NCBI RefSeq assembly: GCF_014191875.1
Contig: NZ_JACHXD010000002.1
Span: 496,001 to 560,000 of the forward strand
Source of the DNA: Pseudoduganella violacea
GTDB lineage: Bacteria > Pseudomonadota > Gammaproteobacteria > Burkholderiales > Burkholderiaceae_D
Direction of reading: 5' to 3'
DNA: 64,000 bases
Below are positions 17,990 to 25,907 of the stretch, one piece after another (positions within the stretch are counted from its first letter, which is position 1; each line of letters opens with the position of its first letter). Under the pieces are notes generated by a model. It was given only the letters and a program-made list of their open reading frames with translations, searched no databases and was not told the DNA's origin. The position numbers were made by a program, and so were the translations under genes.

Positions 17990-18799
17990 ATGCACAAGCC
18001 CCGCATCCTCGTTTTCATCCCGGCCTACCGCTGCGAACAGCAGATCACCCGGGTCATCGACCAGTTCGACGCTAGGGTGCAAGCCTGGGTCGACACTGTC
18101 ATGGTGGTGGACAACCGCTCGCCCGACCGCACCCTGGACGCGGCCATCGAGCGCGCCGGCCAGCGCCTCCAGCGGTGCCGCTTCCTGGCCTGGACCAATG
18201 ACGACAACTATGGCCTGGGCGGCTCGCACAAAGCCGCTTTCGCCTACGCGCTGGAACAGGGCTTCGACTACCTGGTGGTGCTGCATGGCGACGACCAGGC
18301 CGATATCCGCGACCTGCTGCCGCAACTCGAAAACGGCAGCTACCAGACGGCCGACTGCCTGCTCGGCGCGCGCTTCATGCGCGGCAGCCGCCTGCTCGGC
18401 TACTCGCTGCTGCGCACCGTCGGCAACCACGTCTACAACGTCCTGTTCTCGCTGGTGGCCGGCCGCGCCATCCACGACCTCGGCTCGGGCCTGAACCTGT
18501 ACCGGCTGGCCGCCCTGCGCGAAGGCTATTACCGCGCCTTCCCGGACGACCTGACCTTCAACTACGTGATGCTGCTGGCCAGCTACCACCGGCGCCAGAC
18601 GGTGCGCTTCTTCCCCATCAGCTGGCGCGAGGAAGACCAGGTATCGAATGTGCGCCTGTTCCGCCAAGCCTTCAAGGTGCTGCGCCTGCTGGCCAGTTAC
18701 GGCCTGCGGCGCGGCGCCTTCCTGGCCAGCGAAATGCGCGGCAAGGCGTTTGCCGCGTATGGCGGGCGCATCGTGCAGCAGCATGGGCCGCGCGGCTGA
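17990..18799 (+). CDS. Family 2 glycosyltransferase, polyprenyl-phosphate sugar synthase type
   Basis: A 269-residue GT-A enzyme resembling dolichol/undecaprenyl-phosphate mannose or glucose synthases. ILVFIPAYRCEQQI opens the fold, MVVDNRSPDRT is the nucleotide-binding turn, and VVLHGDDQADIRDL holds the DxD-type metal motif. DLGSGLNLYRL matches the acceptor-loop pattern of DPM1-like enzymes. It lacks the C-terminal membrane helices of GtrB, so it should act at the cytoplasmic membrane surface. The sugar is unknown. It is 7 bases after the GT-C-like gene and 7 before the flippase-like gene, which supports a shared lipid-linked donor pathway. Confidence 0.85.
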   Translation: MHKPRILVFIPAYRCEQQITRVIDQFDARVQAWVDTVMVVDNRSPDRTLDAAIERAGQRLQRCRFLAWTNDDNYGLGGSHKAAFAYALEQGFDYLVVLHGDDQADIRDLLPQLENGSYQTADCLLGARFMRGSRLLGYSLLRTVGNHVYNVLFSLVAGRAIHDLGSGLNLYRLAALREGYYRAFPDDLTFNYVMLLASYHRRQTVRFFPISWREEDQVSNVRLFRQAFKVLRLLASYGLRRGAFLASEMRGKAFAAYGGRIVQQHGPRG

Positions 18800-18806
18800 A
18801 GCGGCC

Positions 18807-19673
18807 ATGAACCGGACCCTGCGCATTTACCTGCTGCTGCTGGCGGCCCTGGTGCTGCTCTGGGCTGGACGGCACTGGTCCGACCTGGGCGACATGGCGC
18901 GCGGCGCCGACCTGCTGCTGCTCAGCGCCACCGCCCTCTACGGCCTGTCCCACCTGTTCCGCATGCTGCGCCTGGTGCTGCTCACGCTGGACCAGCGCGA
19001 CAAGGCTTTCGCGCTCAGCGCGGCGCATGCGCTGACCGCCTTCCCCAGCAGCTTCCTGCCCTTCAAGATCGGCGAAATCCTGCGTCTGGCGGCCCTGTTC
19101 CACGTCTTTGACTTCCGCCGCAAGGCTGGCGCCGTCTGGCTGGCCGAACGCTTTGGCGACGTGGTCGTGATCGCCCTGTTCATCCTCGGCCTGTACCTGT
19201 TCGACGTGCGCGTGCCGGCAGCGATGCGCACCGTGTTCTTCTTCTTCGTGCTGGCCAGCCTGTTCGGCCTGCTGGCCATGTTCGCCGTGGCCAAAACCTT
19301 CGTCTACCTGAACCGCCACCTGGTGCTGGTCAGCCATAGCCGCCACGGCTTGTGGCTGCTGCGCGTGAGCCATGCGCTGCGCCAGCTCGAACTCGACATC
19401 TACCGCTCGGTCGAAGGCCGCTTGACCGGCCTGCTGCTGCTGTCGGTGCTGATCTGGTCGCTCGAAATCGCCGCCCTGTCGCTGTTCCTGAACCGGCTCG
19501 GCGCCGCCGAAACCGATTTCAGCGCCATGTTCGCCGCCGGCCTGCTGGCCAGCCTGCCCGGCGGCGGCGCCGGCGCTTTCGGCCAATACCAGTCGCTGGC
19601 GCTGGTGGCCCTGACCCTGCTTTTCCTGGCCGCCCTGAGCCTGGCGGCCCGCATGCGCCTTACGAGGTCTTGA
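18807..19673 (+). CDS. Flippase-like membrane protein (LPG synthase transmembrane-region family)
   Basis: A 288-residue protein with 6-8 hydrophobic segments. The segments FPSSFLPFKIGEILRLAAL, AVWLAERFGDVVVIALF and LPGGGAGAFGQYQSLAL match the conserved motifs of the UPF0104/lysylphosphatidylglycerol synthase transmembrane family. In cell-wall and archaeal clusters these proteins are proposed to flip polyprenyl-phosphate sugars. ATG at 18807 is chosen by fit to the first membrane helix; the open frame extends further upstream inside the GT2 gene. Placement directly after the GT2 supports flipping of its product to the periplasm, but transport is an inference. Confidence 0.8.
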   Translation: MNRTLRIYLLLLAALVLLWAGRHWSDLGDMARGADLLLLSATALYGLSHLFRMLRLVLLTLDQRDKAFALSAAHALTAFPSSFLPFKIGEILRLAALFHVFDFRRKAGAVWLAERFGDVVVIALFILGLYLFDVRVPAAMRTVFFFFVLASLFGLLAMFAVAKTFVYLNRHLVLVSHSRHGLWLLRVSHALRQLELDIYRSVEGRLTGLLLLSVLIWSLEIAALSLFLNRLGAAETDFSAMFAAGLLASLPGGGAGAFGQYQSLALVALTLLFLAALSLAARMRLTRS

Positions 19674-19674
19674 T

Positions 19675-21138
19675 ATGTCCGAACCGCATCCGAACCTGTT
19701 TTTGGTCGTCGACGACCGCGAATTCAGCACCGAGGAAGTGCGCAGCCTGGTCGGCCAGCGCCGCTTCGGCGACATCATCTTCCAGCGCCGCACGCTGTTC
19801 GAGCATTTCCGCGCCAGCTTGCCGCAATGGGCGCAGCAGCGCCTGCTGCGCCTGCGCAGCGCCGAGGACTTGCCGCCGCTGCGCGCCGCGCTGGCGGCCA
19901 GCGGCGAAGACTGCGCCATCTGCATCATTGCCGGGCGCGCCGGCTTCGCCCAGCCCGAACGCCTGCGCCAGCTGATCGAGCGCCTGCCCTACGCCGAGGA
20001 AGACTTTACGGACCGCTTGTACCAGCCGCTGCTGGCCTTTCTGCACAATGGCCACGCGCTGGTGGCCGACTGGGCCGCCTTCGAGGCGGCGCCGCTGCAT
20101 CGCTGGGAGCGCGCCTGGCACGGCAGCCAGCGCGTGCAGGCGCTCGAGGCGCTCGACCTGGGCCTGATCCGCGACCTGCTCTCCTTCACCACCGGCGCCA
20201 CAGCGGCGCGCCACTTCAACCAGGTGCAGGCGGACAACTACTACTACACCAAGAGTTCGGCCGACTGCCGCAAGCTCGAAGCCGAATACCGCTTCTACCA
20301 GCTGGTGCCCGAAGCGATGCAGCCTTGGCTGGTGCAGCCCTTCGACTACCGCGAGCAGGCCGGCCGCGCCTCCTACCGCATGCAGCGTTTCTATCTGGCC
20401 GACGCTGCCCTGCAATGGGTGCATGACGCCTTCGACGCCGCCAGCTTCACCGCCTTCATCGAACGCCTGCTGTTCTTCCTGGCCCAGCGTCCGCGGCGCG
20501 ACTGCGGCAAGGCGCAATCAGCGGCCGCCGCGCGCGCCCTGTTCGTCGACAAGCTGGAGCAGCGCGCCAGCCAGTTCCTGGCCATGGACGAGGGCCGCCG
20601 CATCAATGCCCTGGTGCAGAGCTCCACGCCGGAACTGGCGCTGGAACGCCAGCTGGAACGCTTCCGCCGCCTGTACGCGCGCCACGAAGCCGGCTTTGCC
20701 CTGGAGCAGATGGCGATCGGTCATGGCGATCCCTGCTTCTCCAATGTGCTGTACGACCAGAGCCGTTATCTGCTCAAGCTGATCGATCCCAAGGGCGCGC
20801 TCAGCGAGGAAGAATTGTGGACCCATCCGTTCTACGATCTGTGCAAGGTGTCGCACAGCGTGCTGGGCGATTACGACTTCATCAACAACGGCTTGTACCA
20901 GGTCAGCTTTGCCGACGACAACCGGCTGGTGCTGCAGCTGCGCCAGGGCCAGCACGCGCCGCTCAAGGCGCTGTTCCGGCAGCAACTGCGCGCCCAGGGC
21001 TATGACGCGCGCCTGCTGCGCCTGGGCGAAGCGTCGCTGTTCCTGTCGATGCTGCCGCTGCACATCGACATTCCCAACAAGATCGTCGCCTTCCTGCTGA
21101 AGGCGCACGCCATACTCGACGAGGTAGAAAGTGATTAA
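19675..21138 (+). CDS. APH-fold kinase-like protein in glycan operon
   Basis: A 487-residue protein with a phosphotransferase fold. GHGDPCFSNVLYD (near residue 348) matches the HGDxxxxN catalytic loop of aminoglycoside phosphotransferase/choline kinase enzymes. LIDPKG (near 368) stands where they have the metal-binding ID[WFP] motif, so both key residues are present. The first 130 residues form an extra N-terminal domain (LFLVVDDREFSTEEVRSL) that I do not recognise. The likely activity is phosphorylation of a small alcohol or sugar, since a HAD phosphatase and a nucleotidyltransferase follow with overlapping reading frames. It begins 1 base after the flippase-like gene. The substrate cannot be named from the sequence. 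Confidence 0.8.
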   Translation: MSEPHPNLFLVVDDREFSTEEVRSLVGQRRFGDIIFQRRTLFEHFRASLPQWAQQRLLRLRSAEDLPPLRAALAASGEDCAICIIAGRAGFAQPERLRQLIERLPYAEEDFTDRLYQPLLAFLHNGHALVADWAAFEAAPLHRWERAWHGSQRVQALEALDLGLIRDLLSFTTGATAARHFNQVQADNYYYTKSSADCRKLEAEYRFYQLVPEAMQPWLVQPFDYREQAGRASYRMQRFYLADAALQWVHDAFDAASFTAFIERLLFFLAQRPRRDCGKAQSAAAARALFVDKLEQRASQFLAMDEGRRINALVQSSTPELALERQLERFRRLYARHEAGFALEQMAIGHGDPCFSNVLYDQSRYLLKLIDPKGALSEEELWTHPFYDLCKVSHSVLGDYDFINNGLYQVSFADDNRLVLQLRQGQHAPLKALFRQQLRAQGYDARLLRLGEASLFLSMLPLHIDIPNKIVAFLLKAHAILDEVESD

Positions 21139-21526
21139 GGACGAAGCGGACGGCATGCTGGTGGTCGATATCGACGGCACGCTGTGCGACATCAAAACCC
21201 CGCAGCAAAGCTATGCCGACCTGGTGCCGCGCCCGGCCATGGTCGAGCGCCTGCGCGAATACCAGCAGCGCGGCTACCGCATTCTGCTGTACACCTCGCG
21301 CAATATGCGCACCCACAACCACAATCTGGGCTTGATCAACAAGCACACGGCGCCGGTGCTGCTGGAATGGCTGGCGCGCTGGGACATTCCCTATGACGAG
21401 CTGCTGTTCGGCAAACCCTGGCCGCGCAACAAGGGCTTTTACATCGACGACCGCGCCGTGCGGCCCGACGAGTTCCTGCGCCTGTCCGAAGCGGAAATCC
21501 ACCAGCTGCTGGGCGGCCACGAATGA
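21131..21526 (+). CDS. Small HAD-superfamily phosphatase, capsule/LPS biosynthesis type
   Basis: A 131-residue HAD protein with no cap domain. VVDIDGTLC holds the nucleophile and acid/base aspartates (D13 and D15). LLYTSRN is motif II, and KPWPRNKGFYIDDRAV supplies the Lys and the acidic motif IV. Its size and motifs match small capsular biosynthesis phosphatases rather than metabolic HADs. The GTG start overlaps the kinase gene by 8 bases, and its end overlaps the nucleotidyltransferase start (ATGA), so the three proteins are likely made in fixed ratio for one pathway. The substrate is unknown. Confidence 0.85.
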   Translation: MIKDEADGMLVVDIDGTLCDIKTPQQSYADLVPRPAMVERLREYQQRGYRILLYTSRNMRTHNHNLGLINKHTAPVLLEWLARWDIPYDELLFGKPWPRNKGFYIDDRAVRPDEFLRLSEAEIHQLLGGHE

Positions 21527-22260
21527 GCGCCAATATCGTCATCACCATGGCCGGGCGCGGCTCGCGCTTTTATGAGGCCGGTTACACCGTGCCGAAATAC
21601 GAGATCGAAGTGCATGGACGCAGCCTGTTCCACTGGTCCATGCTGTCGCTGCGGCATTTCCTCGACGCCGACAGCCGCCTGATCTTCGTCTGCCTCGCGG
21701 AAAACCATTCCGGGCCCTATGTGCGCGCGCAATGCGCCGCCCTCGGCCTGCACGACGTGCACATCGTCGAACTGGACAGCCTGACCGACGGCCAAGCCAC
21801 CAGCGCCCTGCTGTCGCGCGCGCTGTGGCGGCCCGCGGCGCCGCTGCTGGTCTATAACATCGACACCTATGTGCAGCCCGACGCCCTGCGCCCGGAACAC
21901 ATCCGGCCCGGCGCGGACGGCTGGGTGCCCTGCTTTCAGGTGCCAGGCGAGCACTGGAGCTTCGTGCGCCTGGGCCAGGATGGCTGGGCCTGCGATCTGG
22001 CTGAAAAGCAGCGCATTTCGGACTACGCGTCCATCGGCCTGTACTGGTTCGCGCGCGCCGCCGACTATGCCGACGCCTATGCGCGCTTTTTCGCCGACCC
22101 GGCCAATCTGGTGCGCGGCGAACGCTATATCGCGCCGCTTTACCGCCAATTGCTGCAAGATGGGAAAAAGATCGCGATCAGCGACTTGGCGCCCGAGACG
22201 GTCCATGTGCTCGGCACGCCGGCCGAACTGGACCGCTTCCGCGCCCGGCCGCCGGCCTGA
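21523..22260 (+). CDS. Nucleotidyltransferase (sugar-phosphate/alcohol-phosphate NTP transferase-like)
   Basis: A 245-residue GT-A/NTP-transferase fold protein. MAGRGSRF (residues 9-16) matches the G-x-G-x-R-F nucleotide-binding loop of RmlA/IspD-like enzymes, and VPKYEIEVHGRSLFHWSM follows where these enzymes bind the phosphorylated substrate. VYNIDTYVQPD carries the DxD-like metal site. It probably joins an NMP or dNMP to the phosphorylated product of the upstream kinase/phosphatase pair. It starts within the stop of the HAD gene and is last in the operon; a hairpin terminator follows 8 bases later. Confidence 0.8.
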   Translation: MSANIVITMAGRGSRFYEAGYTVPKYEIEVHGRSLFHWSMLSLRHFLDADSRLIFVCLAENHSGPYVRAQCAALGLHDVHIVELDSLTDGQATSALLSRALWRPAAPLLVYNIDTYVQPDALRPEHIRPGADGWVPCFQVPGEHWSFVRLGQDGWACDLAEKQRISDYASIGLYWFARAADYADAYARFFADPANLVRGERYIAPLYRQLLQDGKKIAISDLAPETVHVLGTPAELDRFRARPPA

Positions 22261-22267
22261 GCTCCGG

Positions 22268-22290
22268 CGCCCGGCGCGGCGGGCGTTTTT
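22268..22290 (+). terminator. Rho-independent terminator of the six-gene glycan operon
   Basis: Stem CGCCCG / CGGGCG with a six-base loop, followed by TTTTT, 8 bases after the nucleotidyltransferase stop. Confidence 0.75.
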
Positions 22291-22334
22291 GCCGCTTTTT
22301 CGGGCATGATACAAACCTGCATGGCGATAAGGCT

Positions 22335-22340
22335 TATAAT
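22335..22340 (+). promoter_or_regulatory. Probable -10 box for trhO
   Basis: TATAAT 31 bases before the preferred ATG at 22372. The surrounding TTATAATGTCGC is the same as at 16315-16326, where another start follows. No clear -35 is visible. Confidence 0.5.
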
Positions 22341-22371
22341 GTCGCCTGTCCCGCGTTTACCGATATTTACC

Positions 22372-23271
22372 ATGCAAGCAACTGTTTCGAGCGCGCCCGC
22401 CCAGGCCGGCGCGGCACCTGCCGTTTACGTCAATATTGCCGCTTACAAATTCATCACCCTGGACAATCTGGACGCGCTGCGCCTCCAGTACCAGGACATC
22501 GCCGCCCGCCTCAGCCTGAAAGGCACCATTCTGTTGACGCCGGAAGGCATCAATATGTTCCTCTCCGGCACCCGCGCCCATATCGACGACTACCTGGCCT
22601 GGGTCCGCAGCGACGCCCGCCTGGCCGATCTGGAATGGAAGGAAAGCCTGTCGGCCGAACAATCGCACAAGCGCATGCTGGTCAAGATCAAGCAGGAAAT
22701 CATCACCATGCGCATGCCGCTGATCAAGCCCGAAGACGGCCGCGCGCCCTTCGTCGCAGCGCACACGCTCAAGCGCTGGCTGGACCAGGGACATGACGAT
22801 GAGGGCAAGCCGGTCGTCATGGTCGACACCCGCAACGACTTTGAAGTCGACGTCGGCACCTTCGACAACACGGTCGACTACCGCATCAAAAAATTCACCG
22901 AATTCCCCGCCGTGATCGAAGAGCACAAGGCCGACTTCGACGGCAAGACCGTGGTCACCTTCTGCACCGGTGGCATCCGCTGCGAAAAAGCCGCCATCCA
23001 CATGCAGAACATCGGTTACGACAACGTCTACCAGCTCGAAGGCGGCATTCTCAAGTATTTCGAAGAAGTCGGCGGCGCCCACTACAGCGGCGACTGCTTC
23101 GTCTTCGACTACCGCACCGCGCTCAATCCCAAGCTCGAACCCACCGAAACCGTGCAATGCTTCGCCTGCCGCGCCGTCGTCACGCCGCGCCAGCAGCTCG
23201 CGCCCGAATACGTGCTCGGCGTCTCCTGCCCCCACTGCCACGGCCAGCCGGCGCTAAAGCCTGCGGTTTGA
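22372..23271 (+). CDS. trhO: tRNA uridine(34) hydroxylase TrhO (rhodanese family)
   Basis: A 299-residue protein of the TrhO/YceA family, which hydroxylates uridine at tRNA wobble position 34 in an oxygen-dependent route to 5-methoxyuridine or cmo5U. The N-terminal domain includes [16 protein letters not shown]. The rhodanese domain has [14 protein letters not shown] and the active-site loop [11 protein letters not shown], with the conserved Cys. A C-terminal CFACRAVV...CPHC cysteine set is probably metal-binding. ATG at 22372 is chosen because the family starts near here and a -10 box overlaps the longer reading. Its TGA stop (23269-23271) is formed by the first bases of repeat copy C. Confidence 0.9.
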   Translation: MQATVSSAPAQAGAAPAVYVNIAAYKFITLDNLDALRLQYQDIAARLSLKGTILLTPEGINMFLSGTRAHIDDYLAWVRSDARLADLEWKESLSAEQSHKRMLVKIKQEIITMRMPLIKPEDGRAPFVAAHTLKRWLDQGHDDEGKPVVMVDTRNDFEVDVGTFDNTVDYRIKKFTEFPAVIEEHKADFDGKTVVTFCTGGIRCEKAAIHMQNIGYDNVYQLEGGILKYFEEVGGAHYSGDCFVFDYRTALNPKLEPTETVQCFACRAVVTPRQQLAPEYVLGVSCPHCHGQPALKPAV

Positions 23272-23396
23272 TCTTCCGCAAACAATGTCCCACCCTGGTG
23301 TCAGGCACCAAAACCGGACATTTACTGATCTAAGTCAAACAATGTCCTACCCTGGTGCCTGACACCACGGTAGGACATTGTTTGCGCTGGATCAAA
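23267..23396. repeat. Intergenic nested inverted repeat, copy C
   Basis: A 130-bp member of the family at 9381, between convergent genes. It starts with TTTGATC, whose TGA is the trhO stop codon, and ends with GATCAAA six bases before the stop of the hydroxylase gene. The second palindrome reads TCCTACC on the left and GGTAGGA on the right, where other copies have TCCCACC and GGTGGGA; this is a compensated base-pair change. The first palindrome's right arm is eroded (CACCAAAACCGGACATTT). Confidence 0.9.
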
Positions 23397-23402
23397 GGGG
23401 GC

Positions 23403-24230
23403 TTAGGCTTGCTTGCCCAGCAGCTTGCGGAAGGGGCGGAAGAGGAATTCGGAGAGGGTCTTGGCTTCGTCGTGCGCGTCGATGCCGGTGTCGGGCCACT
23501 CGTGCTTGGCCGGAAAATAGGCGGTGCCGAAAACTTGGTCCCATACCGAGGTGAAGGAGCCATAGTTCTTGTCAAAGTGCCGCGCTTCGACCGAGTGGTG
23601 GATGCGGTGGAAGCGGTTGTCGGCAATGATATGGCGTAATGGCCCGAGATGCAGGCGGGTATGCGAGTGTTCGTACTGGCCTTGCAGCCCAATCAGGAAA
23701 ATCAGCAGAAACGGCACATAGCCGGTGTCGACCTGTAATAAGAGCGTCAGCGGCAAGGTGATGAAGGGAATGCGCAGGATCTCTTCGGTGAAGTGGTGAT
23801 TGCTGTTCCACGCGCTCATTTCGCGCAGCGCATGGTGCTCGCTGTGGAAGGCCCAAAGCCAACTGAAGCGGTGCTGGGCGCGGTGAAACCAGTAGTAGAA
23901 GAACTCGCCAAGAATGGCTGCCAGCACGGAGACGAGTATCCACCCTGCCACATTCAGCATGGGATACGGCGTGCTGGCCAGCCAACCCAACTGCAGCTTG
24001 AACAGGGGCTGGATACCCAAACCGCGCCAGAGCTGATTGAACCAGGTGAAAAACAGCACCGTGATGACGATGTAGCTGAGCCAGAACACGGCGCTGCGCA
24101 GCCGCGACCATAGCGTGTAGCGATTGCGCCCCCATAGCATCTCGGCCGCAAAAAATATCATCGACGCATAGAAGATGCGCCAGCCATAATCGAGAATCCC
24201 GTCAACAGCCTGACTCAGATAAGTGACCAT
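23403..24230 (-). CDS. Fatty acid hydroxylase/sterol desaturase family membrane protein
   Basis: About 275 residues with four hydrophobic segments and the His-box set of di-iron membrane hydroxylases: HRAQH, HSEHH, HSHTR and HRIHH. This family hydroxylates or desaturates fatty acyl, sterol or carotenoid substrates; the actual substrate cannot be inferred. ATG at 24230 (MVTYL) is preferred; the open frame runs to 24314, but that would read through a 42-bp palindrome and an operon terminator. It stands alone between repeat copy C and the type I secretion operon. The nearby palindrome (24243-24284) suggests specific control. Confidence 0.85.
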   Translation of the reverse strand: MVTYLSQAVDGILDYGWRIFYASMIFFAAEMLWGRNRYTLWSRLRSAVFWLSYIVITVLFFTWFNQLWRGLGIQPLFKLQLGWLASTPYPMLNVAGWILVSVLAAILGEFFYYWFHRAQHRFSWLWAFHSEHHALREMSAWNSNHHFTEEILRIPFITLPLTLLLQVDTGYVPFLLIFLIGLQGQYEHSHTRLHLGPLRHIIADNRFHRIHHSVEARHFDKNYGSFTSVWDQVFGTAYFPAKHEWPDTGIDAHDEAKTLSEFLFRPFRKLLGKQA

Positions 24231-24242
24231 ATGGTTGCCTGG

Positions 24243-24284
24243 AGGGTGCGGTATTTTGTTATATATAACACAATACCGCACCCT
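24243..24284. promoter_or_regulatory. 42-bp near-perfect palindrome before the hydroxylase gene
   Basis: Arms 24243-24263 and 24264-24284 match at 20 of 21 positions, with AGGGTGCGGTATT at the outside and GTTATATATAAC at the centre. It ends 13 bases upstream of the preferred start codon on the minus strand and may be an operator overlapping the promoter (TATATAAC is -10-like). Unlike the terminators here it is not followed by a T-run. Confidence 0.65.
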
Positions 24285-24312
24285 ATCGCGCATTTTCGGG
24301 CGCCGATAAAAC

Positions 24313-24335
24313 AAAAGCCAGCAGAGCTGGCTTTT
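24313..24335 (-). terminator. Terminator of the type I secretion operon
   Basis: Perfect stem AAAAGCCAG / CTGGCTTTT with a five-base loop, followed on the minus strand by TTTTGTTTTA, 18 bases after the stop of the small last gene. Confidence 0.85.
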
Positions 24336-24352
24336 GCGGCAAGGTCGACTAC

Positions 24353-24559
24353 CTACTGCGTCGTGCGCGGCAGCAATAGCTGCAGGGCGTTTTCGTAGGC
24401 CGAGCGGGCCGTGGTGTAGACCGCGAGCTTGGACTTCAGGTCGGCAATCTGGGCGTCGACGTATTGCAGATTGGTAACCTGCTCCTGCGCCTCGGCACTC
24501 AGCTGGCTGAAGCGGTAGCTGACGCCCCCGACCGTGACTTCGACTTCATCGTGCAACAT
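24353..24559 (-). CDS. Small coiled-coil protein in type I secretion operon, DUF6447-like
   Basis: A 68-residue soluble protein. Residues 6-16 (VEVTVGGVSYR) suggest a short beta-hairpin, and the rest (LSAEAQEQVTNLQYVDAQIADLKSKL) is a predicted helix or coiled coil. I associate this layout with the DUF6447 family, from memory and with limited certainty; no function is known to me. It lies 8 bases after the TolC-like gene and before the operon terminator, so it is made with the exporter. A chaperone, an assembly factor or a regulator of the exporter are possible roles but none is shown. Confidence 0.7.
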   Translation of the reverse strand: MLHDEVEVTVGGVSYRFSQLSAEAQEQVTNLQYVDAQIADLKSKLAVYTTARSAYENALQLLLPRTTQ

Positions 24560-24567
24560 GACTCACC

Positions 24568-25905
24568 TCAACGGAAATAGGCGGCCATGGCGCGCAAGTC
24601 TTCGCCGCTCAGGATGCCGGCGGCGGCGCGCAGGCGCAGCGAGGACAGCAGATAGTTGTAGCGCGCCTGGGCCAGGTCGCGCTTGCTGCTGACGAGCTGC
24701 TGCTGGGCGTTGAGCAAGTCTAGATTGATGCGCACGCCGCCCTTGATGCTTTGCTGCGTCGCCTGCGTCAACAATTCGCCTGAGGACACGGCTTTTTCCA
24801 GCGCCGCGATGCGGGTGACGCTGCTGGCCACCAGATTGTATTGGCGGCGCAACTCGGTGCTGACCTTGTCGACCTGGGTCTGCAGGTCGGCCTTGGCTTT
24901 TTCCTGGTTGGCCACGGCTTGGCGCGTCAGCGCGCTCACGGCGCCGCCGTTGTACAGCGGAATATTGAGCTGGATGCCCAGGCTGCGCACCGTCGTATCC
25001 TGGTTGTACAGATTGATCGTTTCCGAAGCGCTCTTCTGGTACACAGCAACAAAATCGAGCCGCGGCGCGTGGCCGGAGCGCTGCTTGTTCACTTCCTGGC
25101 GCGCGATCTCGACGGCATTGGTGAGGGCGCGCACGTCCGGATTCTGTTCCAGCGCCAGCGTCTTCCAGTCGGTAAAGCTGCGCTGGTCGGCAGCCTGGAC
25201 GCGGAAGCCCGGTGCCAGCGGGTCGAGTTCATCCACTTCGCCGCCGATGATGCCGGACAGGGCGCTGGTGGCGTTGGCGACCTCATCCTGGGCTTCGAGC
25301 AGCTGGGCTTCGGACAGGTCCAGACGGGCCTGGGTTTCCAGCATATCGGTACGCGTGCCCTCGCCTTTGGTGAACAGGCGGTTGTTGACCTGGCGCTGCT
25401 CGGCATACATATCGCGCTGGGCACGCGCCAGTGCCAGCTGGTCCTTGCGGTAGAGCACGTCGAGATAGGCGTTCACCACGCGCACGATCACTTCCTGCGA
25501 CTGGCTGGCGTACTGCATCTGGGCGTAGTCGCTCTGCGCCACGCCCTGCTTGTAGCGCGCCAGCGCTTCCAAACTGAAGAGCGGCTGGCGCAGCTGGACC
25601 GTGGAGGACCGCGAGATATAGTCGCGCGGGCTTTCCTTGCCGTCGAAGCCAATGGTGCTGTTGTTCTTGCTGCCGTTGAAGCTGCCCGACAAGGAGGGCA
25701 GCAAGGTGGAGCGGCCGACGATGCGGTTTTCCGCCCCGGCGTCGCGCGCGTAGCGGGCGGCGCGGTAGGCGGGATCGTTCTGCAGGGCCGCCTCGTAAGC
25801 TTGCAGCAGGCCGAGGGCTGCCGCGCCGCTGCCGTGCAGCATCAGGGCAGCGCCCACGGCCATGGGCAGCAAGCGGGGCAGGTGACGTTTCAAAGTCTGG
25901 CGCAC
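24568..25905 (-). CDS. TolC-family outer membrane channel of type I secretion
   Basis: A 445-residue outer-membrane efflux protein with a signal peptide (cleavage near GAAALG). The two TolC repeats are visible, with helical hairpins such as AEQRQVNNRLFTKGEGTRTD and its counterpart LLTQATQQSIKGGVRINLDL, and beta strands LQLRQPLF and GIQLNIPLYNGG. It forms the trimeric outer-membrane exit duct for the ABC/HlyD exporter encoded upstream; only 2 bases separate it from the HlyD gene. The length is that of the type I secretion TolC subclass. Confidence 0.93.
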   Translation of the reverse strand: MRQTLKRHLPRLLPMAVGAALMLHGSGAAALGLLQAYEAALQNDPAYRAARYARDAGAENRIVGRSTLLPSLSGSFNGSKNNSTIGFDGKESPRDYISRSSTVQLRQPLFSLEALARYKQGVAQSDYAQMQYASQSQEVIVRVVNAYLDVLYRKDQLALARAQRDMYAEQRQVNNRLFTKGEGTRTDMLETQARLDLSEAQLLEAQDEVANATSALSGIIGGEVDELDPLAPGFRVQAADQRSFTDWKTLALEQNPDVRALTNAVEIARQEVNKQRSGHAPRLDFVAVYQKSASETINLYNQDTTVRSLGIQLNIPLYNGGAVSALTRQAVANQEKAKADLQTQVDKVSTELRRQYNLVASSVTRIAALEKAVSSGELLTQATQQSIKGGVRINLDLLNAQQQLVSSKRDLAQARYNYLLSSLRLRAAAGILSGEDLRAMAAYFR

Positions 25906-25907
25906 GC

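Noticed and set aside
16321..22371. Shared TTATAATGTCGC before two genes (16315 and 22334) as a regulatory motif
   Set aside because: The match is mostly a consensus -10 box plus a few following bases; two instances are too few to claim an operator.
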